From CAVSWT01 sp963775245 (GTDB taxonomy: Bacteria; Bacteroidota; Ignavibacteria; Ignavibacteriales; Ignavibacteriaceae), in assembly GCA_963775245.1 (NCBI GenBank), contig CAVZID010000012.1, positions 1 to 64,000 on the forward strand: a stretch of 64,000 nt of DNA, read 5' to 3'. Shown piece by piece: positions 26,983 to 37,300 of this stretch. Every line of letters starts with the position of its first letter. Positions within the stretch are counted from its first letter, which is position 1. Made by a program: the position numbers and the translations under genes. A model generated the notes under the pieces. That model was not told the origin of the DNA and did no database searches. It was given only the letters and a program-made list of their open reading frames with translations.

Positions 26983-27840
26983 ATGAAAAACAAAAAATTA
27001 GTACCATATTTATTTGTTATGCCGTACATAGTACATTTTTTTGTATTCATAGCCTTCCCGGTAATTTTCTCTATCGTTTTAACATTTCACAAGTGGAATA
27101 TTATTTCTCCAATGGAATACATTGGATTGGGAAATTTTAAAAGATTGGTAAACGATCAATTTTTTTTTAGATCACTTTGGAATACAATAATATTTTTATT
27201 AATTCATATCCCGCTTCAAATAATATTTGCACTTTTTATTGCAGAGATATTAAATCAGAAAATAAAATTTCGTGGATTTTTTCGAGCAGCTTTTTTTCTC
27301 CCGGTTATTGTTTCAGGAGTTGTAGTAACTATCCTCTGGCAGCAGCTTTATGGATTTGATACTGGACTATTTAACCGCATACTTACAAGTATTGGAATTG
27401 GTAAAGTCGGATGGTTAGTTGACGCAAATGTTGCAATGCCTTCTATTGCAATTATGGCGACCTGGAAAAATGTGGGGCTTTATATTATTTTATTTTTAGT
27501 TGGGCTTCAGACAGTGCCGGTACAGTATTATGAAGCAGCAGAATTAGAAGGGGCAACTCATTGGCAAAAGTTTTTTAAAATTACAATTCCGATGATCAAC
27601 CCAACAATTTTTATGGTTGTAATTCTTTCAACTATCGGCGGCTTTTCACTTTTTATTGAACCTTATGTTATGACTGGCGGCGGGCCATTGAATAGTACAC
27701 TTTCAGCAGTGCTGTATATTTATAAGCAGGGATTTTTCTACTACCATATGGGCTATGCGGCAACCCTGGGATTATTTTTTGCAGCATTGATTTTAGGTGT
27801 GGTAATGATTCAAAAGAAATTTATTGAAACAGAAAAATGA
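26983..27840 (+). CDS. Sugar ABC transporter permease, MalF type
   Basis: The 285-aa integral membrane protein has six predicted segments, the first at about 9-32. The EAA loop, which contacts the ATPase, is clear: YEAAELEGATHWQKFFKITI near residues 182-201. It belongs to the MalF/UgpA group of carbohydrate importers. It starts 6 bp after the binding protein and overlaps the second permease by 4 bp, so translation is coupled. No ATP-binding subunit is encoded in this window; in many bacteria a shared MsmX-like ATPase from another locus serves such importers, and that is the likely case here. Confidence 0.92.
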   Translation: MKNKKLVPYLFVMPYIVHFFVFIAFPVIFSIVLTFHKWNIISPMEYIGLGNFKRLVNDQFFFRSLWNTIIFLLIHIPLQIIFALFIAEILNQKIKFRGFFRAAFFLPVIVSGVVVTILWQQLYGFDTGLFNRILTSIGIGKVGWLVDANVAMPSIAIMATWKNVGLYIILFLVGLQTVPVQYYEAAELEGATHWQKFFKITIPMINPTIFMVVILSTIGGFSLFIEPYVMTGGGPLNSTLSAVLYIYKQGFFYYHMGYAATLGLFFAALILGVVMIQKKFIETEK

Positions 27841-28655
27841 AGTTAGTTAAAAAGTTTTTTTTATACTTAATACTTTTAATTGGAGGACTTACATTTCTCT
27901 ATCCGTTTTACTGGATGGTCATGGCTTCATTGGCACCTGAAAATGAAATTGCAAATTTGAATTTATTGCCAACATCAGTATCACTAAATAGTTATTCTCA
28001 GCTTTTAAGTAAAGTTCCTATCGGCAGATCATTAATTAACAGCATATTTGTAGCATCAATGGTGACCTTGGGAGTTTTGGTTTTTGGTTCGATGGTTGGT
28101 TATGCTTTATCAAGAATGGAATTTAAAGGCAGAAATTTAATTTTCTATATCATCATTTTTACAATGACCCTTCCTTTCCAAATAACACTAATTCCGCAAT
28201 ATATTATAATGGTGAAGTTTGGATGGGTTGATACATATTATGCTTTGATAATTCCTTACTTAATGAACGCATTGAGCATAATAATGTTTAGGCAATATTT
28301 TAAAAGTATTCCGCAGGACTTAATCGATGCGGCGAAAATTGACGGCTGCGGTGAACTGAGAATATTATTCCGCATACTTTGGCCAAATTCTCTGCCTGCA
28401 ATAATTACTGTTGGAATAATAACTTTCATGGCATCGTGGAATGAAGTTTTGTGGCCATTAATTGTCATTCGTGATGAACATTTAATGACTATGCCGCAGC
28501 TTGTTACTTTGTTTGTGGTCGGAGGAAGAGCTGAATCACAGCTTGGTGTTAAGCTTGCGTCAGCTACATTATTGGCACTGCCTATTGTAGTTGCTTATCT
28601 GTTTTTTCAAAAATATTTCATCCAAAGTATGGCATCTACTGGAATGAAGGAATGA
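27837..28655 (+). CDS. Sugar ABC transporter permease, MalG type
   Basis: The 272-aa protein has six predicted membrane segments and the MalG-group EAA motif LIDAAKIDGCGELRILFRIL near residues 160-180. The C-terminal segment YLFFQKYFIQSMASTGMKE is typical of the family (usually '...F.QGLTAGAVKG'). It overlaps the MalF-type gene by an ATGA junction and forms the inner-membrane channel with it. A 48-bp gap with a GGGAG ribosome site separates it from the GH130 gene, which suggests that imported sugar goes straight to phosphorolysis. Confidence 0.92.
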   Translation: MKLVKKFFLYLILLIGGLTFLYPFYWMVMASLAPENEIANLNLLPTSVSLNSYSQLLSKVPIGRSLINSIFVASMVTLGVLVFGSMVGYALSRMEFKGRNLIFYIIIFTMTLPFQITLIPQYIIMVKFGWVDTYYALIIPYLMNALSIIMFRQYFKSIPQDLIDAAKIDGCGELRILFRILWPNSLPAIITVGIITFMASWNEVLWPLIVIRDEHLMTMPQLVTLFVVGGRAESQLGVKLASATLLALPIVVAYLFFQKYFIQSMASTGMKE

Positions 28656-28703
28656 AACTGCTTAAATATAAATTATTACTGAATAAAATTTACCGGGAGT
28701 AAA

Positions 28704-29606
28704 ATGAAAATAATTAGACATGGAGAAAATCCGATCATTACAAAAGAAGATGTGCCTTTTAAGGCCAATAGTATTTTTAATGCAGGTGCAACAAAATTTG
28801 AAAATAAATATTTGCTTATATGCCGGGTTGAAATGCCCAACGGAAGGTCATCATTTGTTTTAGCCTGGAGCGAAGATGGAATAAAGTTTAAAGTTGATGC
28901 GAAACCTTGTTTAGTTCCCGAAGATCATAAAAATATATTTAAGTATGTTGAATGGGGAATTGAAGACTCACGGGTGGTTAAAATTGATGATAAATACTAT
29001 TTGACCTATACTGGTTATTCTAAATTTATGCCTTTAATTGTTTTAACTGAGACAAAAGATTTTAAAGACTTTAACATTTTAGGCCCAATCTCTTTACCGT
29101 CAAATAAAGATTGCTCTTTATTTCCTGAAAAGATAAATGGATATTACTGGAGACTTGACCGTCCATCTGCAGAACAGAGACATGATATTTGGATAAGTAA
29201 GAGTAAAGATTTAATTCATTGGGGAGAATATGAGCTGTTTGCAGAACCTATTCAAGGTACCTGGGAAAATGATAAAATCGGGAACTCAACTCCGCCTATT
29301 AAAACTAAAGAAGGATGGTTAATGCTTTATCATGGAGTACGTGGCTTTGGCATTAGCTCTTTGTATAAACTTGGTGTTATGTTATTGGATTTGGAAAAAC
29401 CATGGATCATTAAAGGCAGAAGTAAAGAGCCAATCCTTTCACCTGAATTAGATTATGAAAGAATTGGTGATGTTGGAAATGTTGTTTTTTCAAATGGCTG
29501 GATAATGGAAGGCAATGGAGAAATAAAAATTTATTATTCCGGTGCTGATACAAATGTAAGTTTGGCAACAACATCGGTTGAATATCTTTTATCACTTTGC
29601 AAATAA
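28704..29606 (+). CDS. GH130 beta-mannoside phosphorylase (short form)
   Basis: The 300-aa cytoplasmic protein (no signal peptide) is a five-bladed propeller of the GH130/DUF377 family. Key segments are NAGATKFENKYLLICRVE (about 26-43), the catalytic WGIEDSRVV with Asp88 as general acid, CSLFPEKINGYYWRLDRPS near 133-151, and PPIKTKEGWLMLYHGVR near 193-209. Family enzymes phosphorolyse beta-1,4- or beta-1,2-mannosides to mannose 1-phosphate, or in some subgroups hydrolyse them. The His and Arg expected to hold phosphate seem present (YHGVR, RLDRPS), which supports phosphorolysis. It lies between the ABC importer and the toroid lipoprotein and beta-mannosidase. A longer paralogue is at 39925. 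The exact linkage and acceptor are not determined. Confidence 0.86.
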   Translation: MKIIRHGENPIITKEDVPFKANSIFNAGATKFENKYLLICRVEMPNGRSSFVLAWSEDGIKFKVDAKPCLVPEDHKNIFKYVEWGIEDSRVVKIDDKYYLTYTGYSKFMPLIVLTETKDFKDFNILGPISLPSNKDCSLFPEKINGYYWRLDRPSAEQRHDIWISKSKDLIHWGEYELFAEPIQGTWENDKIGNSTPPIKTKEGWLMLYHGVRGFGISSLYKLGVMLLDLEKPWIIKGRSKEPILSPELDYERIGDVGNVVFSNGWIMEGNGEIKIYYSGADTNVSLATTSVEYLLSLCK

Positions 29607-29622
29607 TTTTAAAAATAATCTG

Positions 29623-30924
29623 ATGTTAAAAAAAATATTTCCAATAACTTTATTTTTTATCCTGCTTGTTTTCTCAAATCTGAGTTGTGCTCAAACAAAT
29701 GAGAAGAATTTAACCCTAGTTAACACATCGCATCTGGATTCTCTATATGAAGATATTACTGTTGATAATAAGGCAATGGGAATTATTCATATTTATAGTG
29801 ACTATCCCGATTACAAATGGGTTGGTGATGACGATGAGGGAATTGCTTGTGTTGATGATGCAGCAAGAGCCGCTGTTTTTTATTTAAAGTTTTATCAATT
29901 AAAAAATGATGATGAGAGTTTAAGAAAAGCTAAAAATCTTCTCCACTTTTTATTATTCATGCAAGCAAAGAATGGATATTTTTACAATTTCATTTGGCCG
30001 GATCATACGATTAATAAAACATTTAAAACTAGCGTTGCTGAACCAAATTGGTGGAGCTGGCGTGCTGTATGGGCTTTAATGGAAGGGTACGAAATTTTAA
30101 AACAAAATGATAAAGTATTTGCTTCAGAGATATTAAAAAAAGTTGAACTGACAGTTAATAAAACTTTAAAAGATATTCCACAAAAATTAATTACAAAAGA
30201 GATCAAAGGATTTAAACGGCCAACATGGCTTCCAATTGAAACTGCTTCAGACCAAGGCGCACTAATGCTTTTAGGATTAACGAAATATTATCAAAATAAA
30301 GGTAAGGAAGAGATTTATGAATATTGTAAAAATTTAGCAGATGGCATTATTCTTATGCAGGAAGGTGATAAACTTACATATCCTTATGGGGCAATACTAA
30401 GCTGGGAAAATATTTGGCATGGCTGGGGAAATCTTCAGTCATATTCATTATTGAAGTTTTATGAAGTTAGTAAATATGAACCGGCAAAATCTGCCGCATT
30501 AAAAGAGATTGAAAACTTCGATACTTACTTAATGGACCATAATTATTTTTCTGAAATTACTTTTGAAAAAGTAGATGAAAAAATTCTTCCGCTAGAAACA
30601 AAGCGATTTTCACAGATAGCATATATTATTCGCCCAATGGTTTATGCAAGTTTAGAAGCATATAATATTACTAAGGAAGAAAAATATTCTGTTATAGCTG
30701 GCGAGTTGGCGAATTGGTTCTTTGGGAAAAATATAACCAATAAGCAAATGTATTTTCCACAAACAGGTATTTGTTACGATGGAATAAATAGTAAAGAAGA
30801 AGTAAATAAAAATTCTGGTGCAGAATCAACTATTGAAGCATTATTATCATTGCTGGATATTAGTCAAAACCCAAAAGCTAAAAATGAAGTAGAGAAGTAT
30901 ATATCAAAAGAAAGTAATAAATAA
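29623..30924 (+). CDS. Lipoprotein with six-hairpin (alpha/alpha toroid) glycosidase-like domain
   Basis: The 433-aa product starts at ATG 29623. Starting further upstream at TTG 29578 would add residues before a clean signal peptide. The lipobox is FSNLSC (Cys about 22). The domain contains DDDEGIACVDDAARAAVFYL (about 74-93), WPDHTINKTF, WWSWRAVWALMEGYE near 143-157, and ends GAESTIEALLSLLDI. The same domain forms the C-terminal half of the GT4 fusion at 37602: compare EGYCTDDNARALLL and GGESTLAFLLSLVEM. Conserved Asp/Glu clusters suggest a sugar-active enzyme or binder. I do not know a named CAZy family for it. It is sandwiched between GH130 (17 bp) and beta-mannosidase (6 bp), so it probably acts on the same glycan on the periplasmic side. 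Confidence 0.66.
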   Translation: MLKKIFPITLFFILLVFSNLSCAQTNEKNLTLVNTSHLDSLYEDITVDNKAMGIIHIYSDYPDYKWVGDDDEGIACVDDAARAAVFYLKFYQLKNDDESLRKAKNLLHFLLFMQAKNGYFYNFIWPDHTINKTFKTSVAEPNWWSWRAVWALMEGYEILKQNDKVFASEILKKVELTVNKTLKDIPQKLITKEIKGFKRPTWLPIETASDQGALMLLGLTKYYQNKGKEEIYEYCKNLADGIILMQEGDKLTYPYGAILSWENIWHGWGNLQSYSLLKFYEVSKYEPAKSAALKEIENFDTYLMDHNYFSEITFEKVDEKILPLETKRFSQIAYIIRPMVYASLEAYNITKEEKYSVIAGELANWFFGKNITNKQMYFPQTGICYDGINSKEEVNKNSGAESTIEALLSLLDISQNPKAKNEVEKYISKESNK

Positions 30925-30930
30925 TTTAAT

Positions 30931-33363
30931 ATGAATAGTAGATTTGATTTAATAGATAATTGGCAATTCAAAATAAATTCAAAATTGCCAAACAAAAACG
31001 AATTTAAAGATTGGCGAAATGCGACAATTCCCGGCACTGTGCACACAGATTTACTTAATCATAAATTAATTGATGAACCTTTTTATGATGACAATGAATT
31101 AAAATTAAATTGGATTTGCGAAAATGATTGGGTTTATAAAACAACATTTGATAAACCTAAAGATTTCGAAAAAGAACTCTCGCAGTTTTTAATTTTTGAA
31201 GGAATGGATACAGTTTCAGAAATATATTTCAATAAGAAGCTGCTCGGTAAATCCGATAACATGTTTGTTAAATATGAATTTGAAATTTCATCTTTTATTA
31301 AAGATAAAAACAATGAATTGGAAATTAAATTTACATCACCGGTTAATTATGCAAAATCTTTAGAAAAAAAATACGGCAAGCTTTCGGTTGCTTTAGATTC
31401 AAGCAGAGTTTATATAAGAAAAGCTCAATATTCATTCGGCTGGGATTGGGGGCCTTCATTTCCAACCATGGGGATTTGGCGCCCGGTTTATTTGTTGCAA
31501 AAAAGCAAAGTTTCTATTAAGAGTTTTACTTTCACAACCAAAAAAATAACAGCTAAAAAAGCAATTGTTGAAGTAAAAATAAATCTTAATCGAAAGCTGA
31601 AGAAAAAATTTAAAATTGGTGTAACTCTCTCCAATAATAATAAGAAGTTTGAAGGCGAGAAAGTTTTAGATTCTAATAAAGATGTTACATTAAAATTAAA
31701 AATTGAAGATCCCAAACTTTGGTGGCCGAACAATGAAGGTGAACAAAATTTATATGATTTAAATATTTCATTATTTGATGATTCCGGAAATAAACTTGAT
31801 GAAAAAAATAAGAAGGTGGGAATCAGAACAATTTCTTTGCAGCTTAATAATAATCATGACTCTACTTTTAGATTTATTATAAACAACAAACCGGTATTTG
31901 CAAAGGGCGTGAACTGGATTCCAGCAGATTCTTTTTTACCGCGAGTAACTGAAGAAAAATATAAAACTCTATTAATGTATGCTAAAGATGCTCACATGAA
32001 CATAGTTAGAGTTTGGGGCGGCGGTTTTTATGAGAATGATATTTTTTATGAATTGTGTGACGAACTTGGCCTGCTTGTTTGGCAGGATTTTATGTTTGCC
32101 TGTGCCGCATATCCTGAATACAAAGATTTTTTAAAAAATGTTAAAAATGAAATTACTCAAAATGTAGAAAGGCTTCAGTATCATCCTTGTATTGCCGTAT
32201 GGTGTGGTAACAATGAAAACGAATGGATTTGGACTCAACAACAAAAAACATCATATAAACATATGCCCGGTTATAAAATTTATCATGATCTTATTCCTAA
32301 CGTAATTAAAGAAATTGATCCGACTCGACCTTACTGGCCATCATCGCCATTTAGTTTTGACAAGGATCCAAACTCACATACAAGCGGTAATCGGCATGAA
32401 TGGGGAATCTGGAGTATGTGGAAGGATTATGAAACAGTTAAAGATGATCAAAGCTTGTTTGTAACAGAATTTGGTTTTCAAGGGCCGGCAAACAAAAAAA
32501 CTTTTGAAAAATATTTATCTGAAGAAAATAGAAATATTAATAATCCAATTTTTGAGTTTCATAATAAGCAAATTGAAGGGCCTGAAAGAGTTTTCAAATT
32601 TTTATCAAGTCATTTACCAATTAAAACTGAGTGGGATGATTTTATTTATCTCGCTCAGCTTAATCAAGGATTTGCATTGAAGACTTGTCTTGAGCACTGG
32701 AGGCAAAATTGGCCGGTTACAAATGGAAGTATTATCTGGCAGATAAATGATTGCTGGCCGGTAACAAGCTGGGCAATTATTGATTCAGAATTAACGCCTA
32801 AAATTGCATATCATTTTGTAAAAAATATTTTTAATCAGCAATTAGTCAGCGTAATTAAAAATATTGACGAGCTAAATGTTCAAATGGTTAATAGCAGCTC
32901 CGATGATTTTAACTTTAAATTGAAAATTGCTGTTTATGAAAATTCGGGTTCGTTAATTAGTGAAAGTAAGATTAGCGATCATATTACAGGTGATACAAAA
33001 AAAGTATTCAAAATAATTCCAATTAAATCATTACCTGAAAATAAAAATTGGATAATAGTTCTTTCTTTATATGATCAGAACAATCAACTGGTATTTAGAA
33101 ATTTTTACACTGAAGAAAAATGGAAGTTTAAAACCTTAGCTTTGCCAAAAATTAAAATTGAGCTTCAAGAAAATGGATTAAAACTTACAACAAACAAACC
33201 AGCATATTTTGTGGATCTATATCATCCTGAATTAGAATTTTCAGAAAAAGGATTTATTCTTTTGCCTGGTGAAGAAAAAGTTTTACAAATTATAGGCAGC
33301 AATCAATCAATTAATGTAAACGATATTCAAATCATTACATTAAATAATTATCTAATTTATTAA
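30931..33363 (+). CDS. GH2 beta-mannosidase (cytoplasmic)
   Basis: The 810-aa protein has no signal peptide. Domains are the GH2 sugar-binding jelly-roll (about 5-190: IPGTVHTDLLNHKLIDEPFY, YIRKAQYSFGWDWGPSFPTM, both typical of beta-mannosidases), an Ig-like domain (about 195-295), a TIM barrel (about 300-620: NIVRVWGGGFYENDIFYELC) and C-terminal Ig-like domains. The acid/base is Glu429 in WCGNNENEW and the nucleophile is Glu513 in FVTEFGFQGP. The WGGG motif and LEHWRQNWPVTNGSIIWQIND support mannosidase rather than galactosidase activity. It should release terminal beta-mannose from oligosaccharides imported by the ABC system. It starts 6 bp after the toroid lipoprotein gene and precedes the aldo/keto reductase by 26 bp. 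Confidence 0.93.
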   Translation: MNSRFDLIDNWQFKINSKLPNKNEFKDWRNATIPGTVHTDLLNHKLIDEPFYDDNELKLNWICENDWVYKTTFDKPKDFEKELSQFLIFEGMDTVSEIYFNKKLLGKSDNMFVKYEFEISSFIKDKNNELEIKFTSPVNYAKSLEKKYGKLSVALDSSRVYIRKAQYSFGWDWGPSFPTMGIWRPVYLLQKSKVSIKSFTFTTKKITAKKAIVEVKINLNRKLKKKFKIGVTLSNNNKKFEGEKVLDSNKDVTLKLKIEDPKLWWPNNEGEQNLYDLNISLFDDSGNKLDEKNKKVGIRTISLQLNNNHDSTFRFIINNKPVFAKGVNWIPADSFLPRVTEEKYKTLLMYAKDAHMNIVRVWGGGFYENDIFYELCDELGLLVWQDFMFACAAYPEYKDFLKNVKNEITQNVERLQYHPCIAVWCGNNENEWIWTQQQKTSYKHMPGYKIYHDLIPNVIKEIDPTRPYWPSSPFSFDKDPNSHTSGNRHEWGIWSMWKDYETVKDDQSLFVTEFGFQGPANKKTFEKYLSEENRNINNPIFEFHNKQIEGPERVFKFLSSHLPIKTEWDDFIYLAQLNQGFALKTCLEHWRQNWPVTNGSIIWQINDCWPVTSWAIIDSELTPKIAYHFVKNIFNQQLVSVIKNIDELNVQMVNSSSDDFNFKLKIAVYENSGSLISESKISDHITGDTKKVFKIIPIKSLPENKNWIIVLSLYDQNNQLVFRNFYTEEKWKFKTLALPKIKIELQENGLKLTTNKPAYFVDLYHPELEFSEKGFILLPGEEKVLQIIGSNQSINVNDIQIITLNNYLIY

Positions 33364-33389
33364 TCAAAAATTAAATTAAAGAGAAATTA

Positions 33390-34358
33390 ATGGAGTACAC
33401 TTACTTAGGAAAAACCGGATTACAAGTTAGTCGGCTTTGTTTAGGTACAATGAATTTTGGTCCTATTACGCCAGAAGCTGATGCTAATAAAATAATGAAT
33501 AAAGCTTTAGAAGCGGGAGTAAATTTTTTTGATACTGCAAATGTTTATGGAAGAAAAAAAGGTGAAGGCGTAACAGAAAATATAATAGGAAGATGGCTTT
33601 CACACAACAAAAGTAATCGTGATAAAATTGTGCTTGCTACAAAAGTATACGGCGAAATGGGTGACGGAATAAATGACAGACGTTTATCTGCTTATCACAT
33701 TAAGAAAGCTTGCGAGGATAGTTTAACTCGGCTCAAAACCGACCATATCGATTTATATCAAATGCATCATGTTGAAAGAAACACTCCTTGGGATGAAATC
33801 TGGCAGGCAATGGAACAGCTTATTACAGCAGGAAAAGTTATTTATGTTGGAAGCAGTAATTTTGCTGGTTGGGATATTGCAACGGCTTGTGAGACCGCTT
33901 CAAAGAGAAACTTGCTTGGACTCGTCAGCGAACAAAGCAAATATAATTTATTCAATCGCTTTATTGAAAGGGAAGTAGTGCCAGCTTGCCAATATTACGG
34001 AGTTGGAATAATTCCATGGAGTCCTCTGGAAGGAGGATTGCTCGGTGGGGTTATAAAATCCACTAAAACAAATAGAAGAAGAACCGATGAAATAAAAAAT
34101 AAATTAAAAGCTAATTATGCTCAGATTGAAAAATGGGAAAAGTTTTGTAAAAAAATTGGTGAAGAACCTGCAGATACAGCATTAGCATGGCTGCTGCATC
34201 AAACTGCTGTAACAGCTCCCATCATTGGGCCAAGAACGTTGGAGCAATTTAGTAAATCATTACGTGCAGTTGAGATTAATTCAGATGATAAATTGCTGAA
34301 GGAGTTAGATGAAATATTTCCTCCCGCAGGCATTGCACCACAATATTACGCTTGGTGA
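33390..34358 (+). CDS. Aldo/keto reductase
   Basis: The 322-aa cytoplasmic enzyme shows the complete AKR barrel. The tetrad is Asp and Tyr in NFFDTANVYG (about 46-55), Lys in IVLATKVYG (about 80-90) and His in LYQMHHVERN (about 123-132). The NADP-binding tail contains APIIGPRTLEQFSKSL (about 276-291). The N-terminus MEYTYLGKTGLQVSRLCLGT and FGPITPEADANKIMN are typical of the group that includes YajO/IolS-type sugar reductases. Substrate is probably a sugar or oxidised sugar from this locus, reduced or oxidised with NADP(H). It lies in the beta-mannosidase transcript, and only 4 bp separate its stop from the next start (TTG 34363). Confidence 0.9.
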   Translation: MEYTYLGKTGLQVSRLCLGTMNFGPITPEADANKIMNKALEAGVNFFDTANVYGRKKGEGVTENIIGRWLSHNKSNRDKIVLATKVYGEMGDGINDRRLSAYHIKKACEDSLTRLKTDHIDLYQMHHVERNTPWDEIWQAMEQLITAGKVIYVGSSNFAGWDIATACETASKRNLLGLVSEQSKYNLFNRFIEREVVPACQYYGVGIIPWSPLEGGLLGGVIKSTKTNRRRTDEIKNKLKANYAQIEKWEKFCKKIGEEPADTALAWLLHQTAVTAPIIGPRTLEQFSKSLRAVEINSDDKLLKELDEIFPPAGIAPQYYAW

Positions 34359-34362
34359 TAGA

Positions 34363-37300
34363 TTGAAAAAAATTATTATTCATATTCTTCCTTTAATATT
34401 TGTGTTTGTTTTTTCAATCAACTTTACATATTCACAGCAAATTAATATTAGTAGAATCGAACAAATGCCGAATAAACCTTCTCCGTATTTAATGAGAGAT
34501 TGGAAGAAAGTTGCTCTTGGTTATGATTCACTTGTTTTTAATTTTAATCTTACTGGTCAGTATCTTCCTTTGGTATGGATAAACAATAACACAATAAATT
34601 ATCCGGAACATATCAGTTTTGGTTTACATACAGTTGTTGGAACTGTTGATCCAAATTCAGCAGAAGCGATTAATTGTTTACCTGCGGTAATTGGCGCAAG
34701 CTTAGTTGGAGTAGACAAGTCAAATCAAAATAGTAACAACTATGCTTTGATGGCGGGGGAATGGTTCAATAAAAACAACGGAGAACTTATTTATCTAAAT
34801 CATCCTGACGCAATTACAGGGGATGATTGGTGGTATGAAACTATGCCTAATGTTTTTTTCTACCAATTGTATGATCTTTATCCTAATACCGGTGATTTTA
34901 ATTATCAGTTTTCTACAATTGCTGATAGATGGCTGCAAGCAGTTAATTCTATGGGAGGTTCTACAACTCCATGGAAAGTTCCATATATGAAATACCGAGC
35001 TTTTAACTTTCTCACCATGAAACCCCTATCAACAGGTGTTATTGAACCGGAAGCTGCAGGAGCGATAGCATGGATTCTTTTTAATGCTTTTAGTGAAACT
35101 GGAAATGCAAAGTATCGTATTGGTGCAGAGCAGGCAATGGAATTTTTAAATAGTCTTGCTTCAAATCCTTCTTATGAATTGCAATTATCCTACGGTGTTA
35201 ATGTTGCCGCAAGAATGAATGCTGAACTTGGAACTAATTACGATATAACAAAATTAATTAATTGGTGTTTTAATATTGGTCCGCTTAGGCAATGGGGAGC
35301 AATTGTAGGAACCTGGGGAGGATATGATGTTGATGGATTAATTGGCGAATCAATTGATAATGATTATGCTTTTACCATGAATACATTCGAACAAGTTGGT
35401 GCTTTAGTTCCATTAGTTCGTTATGATGATAGATTTGCCAGGGCAATCGGCAAATGGGTTTTAAATGCCTCTAATGCAGCAAGATTATTTTACACAAATT
35501 ATTTGCCGGATATTAAGCAAGATAGTGAAGGCTGGGCTCATCAATACGATCCTAATTCTTATATTGCTCACGAAGCTCTTCGCGAATCACAAAATGCAGT
35601 CTCTCCTTATGCAACAGGAGATGCTATTAGCGGCGGCTGGGGTGCAACTAATTTAGCTCTTTACGGTTCATCGCATGTTGGGATTTTAGGCGGCATAATT
35701 GATACAACAAACGTTGAAGGAATTTTAAAGCTTGATTTATTAAAGACTGATTATTTTCATAAAGATGCTTATCCATCTTATTTAATTTATAATCCTTATG
35801 ATTCTTTGAAAACCATTTCGCTCAATGTTGGTTCCGGTACTTACAATATTTATGATGCTGTATCAAATACATTTATTAAAAGTAATGTATCAAATTATAC
35901 CTCAATTGAAATTCCAGCTGACCAATCTTTGATTTGTGTGATTACTCCATCTAGCGGAACAACTTCTTACGAACTGAGTAAAACTTTAGTTAACAACATT
36001 ATCATAGATTATAATTCAGGTTTATCCGTTTCAAATTATCCGCCAAGAATTAAAAGCTTAGCAGCAAAACAAAATGAAATCTTAATTGATTCTTCTACCA
36101 CTATCTATTGCACTGCTGTTGATCAAGATAATAATACAATTAACTTTAACTGGAATTCTGATCAAGGAACTATTACCGGAAGCAGCCAGCAAATTAAATT
36201 CACTGCTCCAAGTAATCCTGGTTCATATATCATAAAATGTAAAATTGATGACGGCAATAGCGGAGAAGATTCTGCCCAAGTAACTATTAAAGTTGTCGAG
36301 TCCTTTAATAGTAACCCAATAATAAATAAGATTGCAGCATCACCGAGAAAAATAGATTTAGGAAAAGATTGTAATATTATTTGTTATGCAAGCGATCCAG
36401 AAAACGACACGATAAGTTTCACGTGGTCTTCAGAATTAGGGACAATAAATGGAGAAGGCGATCAAATTACATGGACTGCACCGTCAACTTCAGGAAATTA
36501 TTTTATCAAATGTAAAGTTGATGATGGTAAAGGAGGTTCAACAGAAGACAGTATTGAAGTATCTGTTAGAGATTTATCAATAGTTCAATCGGGTAATCTT
36601 GTTGCATATTATCCTTTTAACGGCAATGCAAATGATGAAAGTGGAAACGGAAATAATGGGGCGGTTTTTCAAGCTACACTTACAACTGATAGATTTAAAA
36701 ATTCAAATAGTGCTTACTCTTTTGATGGGGTGAATGATAATATTGAAATAACAAATAATACGTTATTAAATTTTCAAAATTCAATCACGGTAAATTTTTG
36801 GATGAAAGTAGGAGAGTTTTATGATAGAGAACAATATCCAATTTCGCACGGTAATTGGGAAAACAGATGGAAAATTTCCATCACAAATAAAAAAATTAGA
36901 TGGACTATTAAAACTACAAACGGCACTAAGGATTTAGATTCTGAAACAGAACTTAAATTAGATTCACTTTATAATGTTACAGCAATATATAGCGGAAGTG
37001 ATTTTGAAATTTATATTAATGGTAAGCTTGATGCATTTACAACTTTCACAGGAAAGCTGTTGACTACAACTATTGATTTAATGATTGGACAAGTATTACC
37101 GGGGAACACTCAATATAATTTTAAAGGTGTGTTGGACGAAATAAGAATTTATGATTATGCGCTTCCATATTCTGAAATTCAAAAATTATATGATATTAAT
37201 ACAGATGCGTCAGAAGAAAATAATACAGAAATTCCCAAAGAAAATTTTTTATATCAGAATTATCCGAACCCGTTTAACGGAGAATCTATAATAAAATTTA

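Noticed and set aside
34309..34362. ATG at 34309 as start of the LamG/T9SS protein
   Set aside because: It would overlap the aldo/keto reductase by 50 bp and leave the signal peptide internal. TTG at 34363 gives a clean signal peptide with a nearby ribosome site.
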